NCBI GenBank assembly: GCA_039816705.1
Contig: JBCBXF010000129.1
Span: forward strand, 1-9,261
Length of the DNA stretch: 9,261 nucleotides
Direction of reading: 5' to 3'
Source of the DNA: CALHAX01 sp039816705
Lineage (GTDB): Bacteria; Pseudomonadota; Alphaproteobacteria; Rhizobiales; CALHAX01
In this document: one piece after another, positions 7,079 through 9,261 of the stretch
How the letters are laid out: each line of letters begins with the position of its first letter
Numbering within the stretch: position 1 is the stretch's first letter
Translations under genes and position numbers: made by a program
The notes under the pieces: generated by a model
Seen by the model: the letters and a program-made list of their open reading frames with translations, nothing else
The model's database searches: none
Told to the model about the DNA's origin: nothing

Positions 7079-7735
7079 TCAGCTGTCGCGCGCGTAACTG
7101 ATATTTGAGAGAAACCGGATCGGAAGCGTGCGTAGCTCTTCCGGCCCGTGCGGCACATCGCTGTCGAAGAACAGCGAGTCGCCTGGCTCAAGTGTGAACA
7201 GCTCCGCACCATGCCGATAGATCAGCGTCCCCTCCAGCATGTACAGAAACTCGAGCCCCGGATGCTGGAAGATCGGGAAAACATCGCTCTCCTGTGTGAG
7301 CGTGATGAGGTAAGGCTCGACCACTACACTGCCGTCCGGCGCATGCCCGAGTAGCTCATACTGATGCCCAGCACGCGTCCCTCTGCGCTCGATCTTCAGG
7401 CCTTGGCCCGCCTTCACGAATGTCGCGTCGCGCGTCTCTTCGAAGTCGCGAAACAGCGAGGTGACTGGCACGTTCAAAGCGCGCGACAGATTCTGCAACG
7501 TTGAGAGGGACGGAGAGGTCGTTCCGTGCTCGATCTTCGAGAGCATACCGTTCGAGATGCCAGACGCGTTCGAAAGCTCCTGGATCGTCAGCCCGGTTTT
7601 CTCGCGGAACCGTCGTGCAGCGCGTCCGATGGCACGTTCGAGCAGGCCTTTGCCACAACGCTCCTCATCGGCCTGATGGCGACCGTGCGGGTCCTGTGTC
7701 AGTCCCCGTGTCGTCGGGCTCGCGTTGCGCGCCAC
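7079..7735 (-). CDS. XRE-family transcriptional regulator with C-terminal cupin domain
   Basis: This 218-residue protein has a helix-turn-helix of the Cro/C1 (XRE) type at about 35-97, with recognition region SNGMLSKIEHG (61-71) followed by PSLSTLQNLSRALNVP. A small cupin sensor domain follows (about 140-212), with HPGLEFLYMLEGTL (158-171) and LEPGDSLFFDSDVPHG (182-197); H158, E162 and H196 could line a metal or ligand site. The first 30 residues are polar and probably disordered. The start is GTG at 7735, supported by GAGGT (7741-7745) five bases upstream. Regulators of this architecture commonly control amine, polyamine and amino-acid genes. Its position 104 bases before the glutamine amidotransferase operon, on the same strand, makes that operon the likely target. 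The ligand is unknown; a gamma-glutamyl compound or amine would be a guess. Confidence 0.92.
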   Translation of the reverse strand: MARNASPTTRGLTQDPHGRHQADEERCGKGLLERAIGRAARRFREKTGLTIQELSNASGISNGMLSKIEHGTTSPSLSTLQNLSRALNVPVTSLFRDFEETRDATFVKAGQGLKIERRGTRAGHQYELLGHAPDGSVVVEPYLITLTQESDVFPIFQHPGLEFLYMLEGTLIYRHGAELFTLEPGDSLFFDSDVPHGPEELRTLPIRFLSNISYARDS

Positions 7736-7757
7736 GATGCACCTCGTTTGAACGCTC

Positions 7758-7770
7758 TTGCATGTTGCAA
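7758..7770. promoter_or_regulatory. Inverted repeat upstream of the regulator gene, possible autoregulatory site
   Basis: TTGCA (7758-7762) and TGCAA (7766-7770) form a perfect dyad with a three-base centre. Wider arms CGTTTG (7745-7750) and CAAACG (7776-7781) share almost the same axis. The element is 23-35 bases upstream of the GTG start of the XRE-cupin gene, where a promoter or operator would be expected. Upstream on the minus strand lies a TTGACC hexamer (7797-7802), but no good -10 pairs with it. Confidence 0.35.
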
Positions 7771-7843
7771 AAGTCCAAACGTGTCAGGGCCTACGGGTCA
7801 ACCCGCAGAACGCCGGAAGCTGATGGTGAACGGCCAGGAGATA

Positions 7844-7864
7844 CGAAACGGGAGGAGCGTTTCG
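7844..7864. other. Seven-base-pair inverted repeat between the SDR and regulator genes
   Basis: CGAAACG (7844-7850) and CGTTTCG (7858-7864) are perfect arms around a seven-base centre, 11 bases past the SDR stop codon on the minus strand. As RNA it is a stable hairpin without a T-run, so at best an atypical terminator. As DNA it carries GAAAC and GTTTC, the core of the half-sites in the putative operator at 7041-7066, but with wider spacing. Either reading is possible. Confidence 0.4.
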
Positions 7865-7875
7865 GCGTTGCAACG

Positions 7876-8586
7876 TCAGGTGCCGAAGCTGAGCGTCTTG
7901 CCGCTGATCCAAAACGCATCTTCCGTGGCTTGGTAAACCGCCGCACCGGCGATCTCACGCGTGTCGGCCTTCGGCCCGGCAAGCAGCGCATTGACGCCGA
8001 TACCGTCATCCGCCCACTCCCAGGCTTGGCCTTGTGTGATCGCTTCAAGCCCTACCTTGGCAACAGCATAGCGTGCATAAGTTTCGTCGTTGTCGAGCGC
8101 ACCAACTTCAGCGGCATAGATGATCGAACCGGCAAGGCCGCGTTGCTGCATCGCCGCGGCGATCTCCTCAGACATCGCGCACGCCGTCATCAGGTTCTCT
8201 GCGATCGCATCGTCGAACGCGTCCAGATCGCGCGAATCTCCGGTGTCAAAAGGCACGGCACTGACGTTGTGCACGATCACATCAATACCCTGGAACGCGC
8301 GAACCGCCGTATTTGCGAGCCGTCGCGCGGCCGCCTCATCCGTAAGAGCGCAGTCGAAGACACGCATGCCGGCCGCCGCATCGCGCATACTGTCCGCATG
8401 CGAGAAATCCTCCGAGGTTGCACCGTCGAACTGAAGCACAAGGCGGCATCCCTGGCGCGCGTAGGCGTTGGCAATCTCGTGTCCGACACCGTTGGAAGCG
8501 CCAGTGATCAGAACGCGTTTGCCAGCCAGTTCCGGATACGCAGGAGCTTCAGGACCAAGAGACAAACTGGATGCGAAACGCGACAT
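7876..8586 (-). CDS. Short-chain dehydrogenase/reductase (SDR) family protein lacking the usual catalytic serine
   Basis: This 236-residue Rossmann-fold protein shows the SDR cofactor motif TGASNGVG (28-35), DCALTD (78-83) at the adenine-ring position, NVSA (107-110) in place of NNAG, N131 and the YAVAK active-site tetrad (Y173, K177). The serine normally 13 residues before the tyrosine is replaced by E160 (in SIIYAAEVGA), and the position before it is alanine, so canonical catalysis is doubtful. It ends in FWISGKTLSFGT, a degenerate form of the usual ITG-x-x-x-x-VDGG end. A stretch of about 20 residues precedes the first strand. The ATG at 8586 has only a weak AGGG eight bases upstream. It is on the same strand as the regulator and operon but separated by 140 bases with an inverted repeat, so co-transcription is uncertain. 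The substrate is unknown. Confidence 0.88.
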   Translation of the reverse strand: MSRFASSLSLGPEAPAYPELAGKRVLITGASNGVGHEIANAYARQGCRLVLQFDGATSEDFSHADSMRDAAAGMRVFDCALTDEAAARRLANTAVRAFQGIDVIVHNVSAVPFDTGDSRDLDAFDDAIAENLMTACAMSEEIAAAMQQRGLAGSIIYAAEVGALDNDETYARYAVAKVGLEAITQGQAWEWADDGIGVNALLAGPKADTREIAGAAVYQATEDAFWISGKTLSFGT

Positions 8587-8680
8587 GGCACTAACCCTAT
8601 TCGACTGGAAACGCTGTGACGGTGACCGAACTCAACCTGAATCGGTAAACCACCGCTTAAGAGCGATTCCGCGGCTCAAT

Positions 8681-8698
8681 TGCGGCAAGAAAGCCGCA
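8681..8698. other. Hairpin in the leader region of the SDR gene
   Basis: TGCGGC (8681-8686) and GCCGCA (8693-8698) are perfect six-base arms around a six-base loop. GCGGCT (8671-8676) and AGCCGC (8692-8697) offer an alternative pairing that excludes the first. The element lies about 95-110 bases upstream of the SDR start on the minus strand. Its role is unknown. Confidence 0.3.
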
Positions 8699-8829
8699 CC
8701 TGTGCCTCGAGCGTACGGGCAAAAGGCAAACAGCCTGTGAAAACTGAGGATATGTTTTGCGCACGCGTTGTGATCGGCGTCCCGCAAGCCACAGTGTTGC
8801 TCATACGAGTCGAACCACTCGCTGGAAAC

Positions 8830-8841
8830 GTGCCTAGGCAC
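8830..8841. promoter_or_regulatory. 12-base perfect palindrome, possible operator
   Basis: GTGCCTAGGCAC is fully self-complementary with no spacer, which suits a dimeric DNA-binding protein better than an RNA hairpin. It sits midway in the divergent intergenic region, 115-127 bases upstream of the plus-strand gene at 8957. Confidence 0.35.
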
Positions 8842-8890
8842 CTCTCTTGGAGGAGCCAACGCGCACCGGGGCAGTGGCGTGTGAACCGAT

Positions 8891-8907
8891 TGCTCCACGA
8901 TGGAGCA
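8891..8907 (+). other. Seven-base-pair hairpin/dyad upstream of the membrane protein gene
   Basis: TGCTCCA (8891-8897) and TGGAGCA (8901-8907) are perfect arms around CGA, ending 49 bases before the start codon at 8957. No T-run follows (TTTACAC), so it is unlikely to be an intrinsic terminator. It could be an operator or a structured 5' leader. Confidence 0.4.
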
Positions 8908-8956
8908 TTTACACGTGAGAACCCGGCTCTGGTGGGGCAAAGTAGAGGGGGCCGTC

Positions 8957-9261
8957 ATGAGGGGCAGGGGCGACCAACCGCATCACGATACGCACGCTTA
9001 TGAGCGCGACGCGATGCAACCAATGGAGATGGTGGCGCCGGATCTCGGCAGCATGCCGGCGGTCCACGCTGCAGATCAACCGCGCCATGGCGCGAGAAAG
9101 GCCGCGTCGCGAGGCGGCAGTGGCGATGCACTTGTCTTCATCGCGATGGGACTGGTGTCATCCGCGCTTGGCCTTGGCCTCTACGCACACCTGGGCACAC
9201 AGCTCCCGGTTGCCATTCTGGCTGCGCTCATGCTGTTCATCAGCACGTCATTTCTTCACGT
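8957..9261 (+). CDS. Unrecognised membrane protein, N-terminal part, 3' partial
   Basis: The reading frame starts at ATG 8957 and runs open to the right edge (101 codons visible). A strong GAGGGGG (8945-8951) lies five bases upstream. The first 57 residues are polar, His- and Met-rich in part and without a signal peptide, so this tail is likely cytoplasmic. Two hydrophobic segments follow (about 58-79 and 83-100), separated by GTQ, forming a tight helical hairpin before the cut. I do not recognise the family. The layout of a polar tail followed by a helix pair occurs in membrane-anchored signalling or polarity proteins of alphaproteobacteria, but nothing visible proves this. It is divergent from the SDR gene and probably unrelated to the glutamine synthetase operon. 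Confidence 0.75.
   Translation, partial: MRGRGDQPHHDTHAYERDAMQPMEMVAPDLGSMPAVHAADQPRHGARKAASRGGSGDALVFIAMGLVSSALGLGLYAHLGTQLPVAILAALMLFISTSFLH

Larger units (their letters stand above)
8587..8956. other. Non-coding divergent intergenic region with several inverted repeats
   Basis: These 370 bases lie between the SDR start (minus) and the membrane protein start (plus). I find no credible gene: the frames open here have no ribosome binding sites and translate to protein rich in Arg, Cys and His without recognisable motifs. The region should hold the promoters of both flanking genes, though I cannot pick out a convincing -35/-10 pair for either. It carries inverted repeats at 8681-8698, 8830-8841 and 8891-8907. 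Confidence 0.6.

Noticed and set aside
7501..8619. Long plus-strand open frame of 372 codons antisense to the regulator and SDR genes.
   Set aside because: It overlaps two genes with clear protein motifs on the other strand, is rich in Arg and Ser, lacks any recognisable domain, and is a typical shadow frame of GC-rich DNA.
8632..9003. Two opposed open frames of about 107 codons in the divergent intergenic region.
   Set aside because: No ribosome binding site, no motifs, unusual composition, and one runs into the better supported gene start at 8957.
1..9261. CRISPR arrays, tRNA genes, insertion sequences, phage or defence-island genes.
   Set aside because: No regularly spaced direct repeats, tRNA-like folds, transposase motifs or terminal repeats were seen; the OmpA-like protein lacks the partners needed for a Zorya-type system.

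Overview
The window looks like a chromosomal segment from a GC-rich alphaproteobacterium. The evidence is the combination of a rhizobial/methylotroph-type split glutamate synthase with a type III glutamine synthetase (GlxBCD-GlnT or MgsABC-GmaS architecture), a bacterial iron-sulfur photolyase of the PhrB type, and an XRE-cupin regulator. The species cannot be named from sequence alone. I see no tRNA, rRNA, CRISPR array, insertion sequence or phage gene.

Layout. (1) 1-1223, plus strand: the C-terminal four fifths of an iron-sulfur cryptochrome/photolyase, cut by the window edge. (2) 1242-2393, minus strand and convergent with it: an unrecognised inner-membrane protein with two membrane helices, coiled coils and a divergent OmpA/MotB-like C-terminus. 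(3) 2595-6974, minus strand: a four-gene operon of class II glutamine amidotransferase, GXGXG subunit, FMN-binding glutamate synthase subunit and GlnT/GmaS-type glutamine synthetase. (4) 7079-7735, minus strand: a GTG-started XRE-cupin regulator just upstream of the operon. (5) 7876-8586, minus strand: an atypical short-chain dehydrogenase. (6) 8587-8956: a non-coding divergent intergenic region with several inverted repeats. (7) 8957 to the right edge, plus strand: the start of an unrecognised membrane protein.

How the genes fit together. The three glutamate synthase-like subunits correspond to the amidotransferase, FMN and GXGXG domains that form one polypeptide in classical GltB. Together with the GlnT/GmaS ligase they form a unit that probably glutamylates ammonia or an amine and then moves the nitrogen, or the methylated nitrogen, onto a keto acid or glutamate. 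The known relatives are rhizobial glxBCD-glnT and the N-methylglutamate pathway genes mgsABC-gmaS. The four-subunit N-methylglutamate dehydrogenase (mgdABCD) is absent from the window, so methylamine oxidation cannot be concluded. The XRE-cupin protein is the obvious regulator. The gap between it and the operon carries three GAAACA/TGTTTC half-sites arranged around a perfect TTGACA -35 hexamer, which is the most informative regulatory signal here.

Unusual points are the loss of the catalytic serine in the SDR, the reduced cysteine loop in the FMN subunit, the structured intergenic regions, and the unidentified OmpA-like membrane protein.
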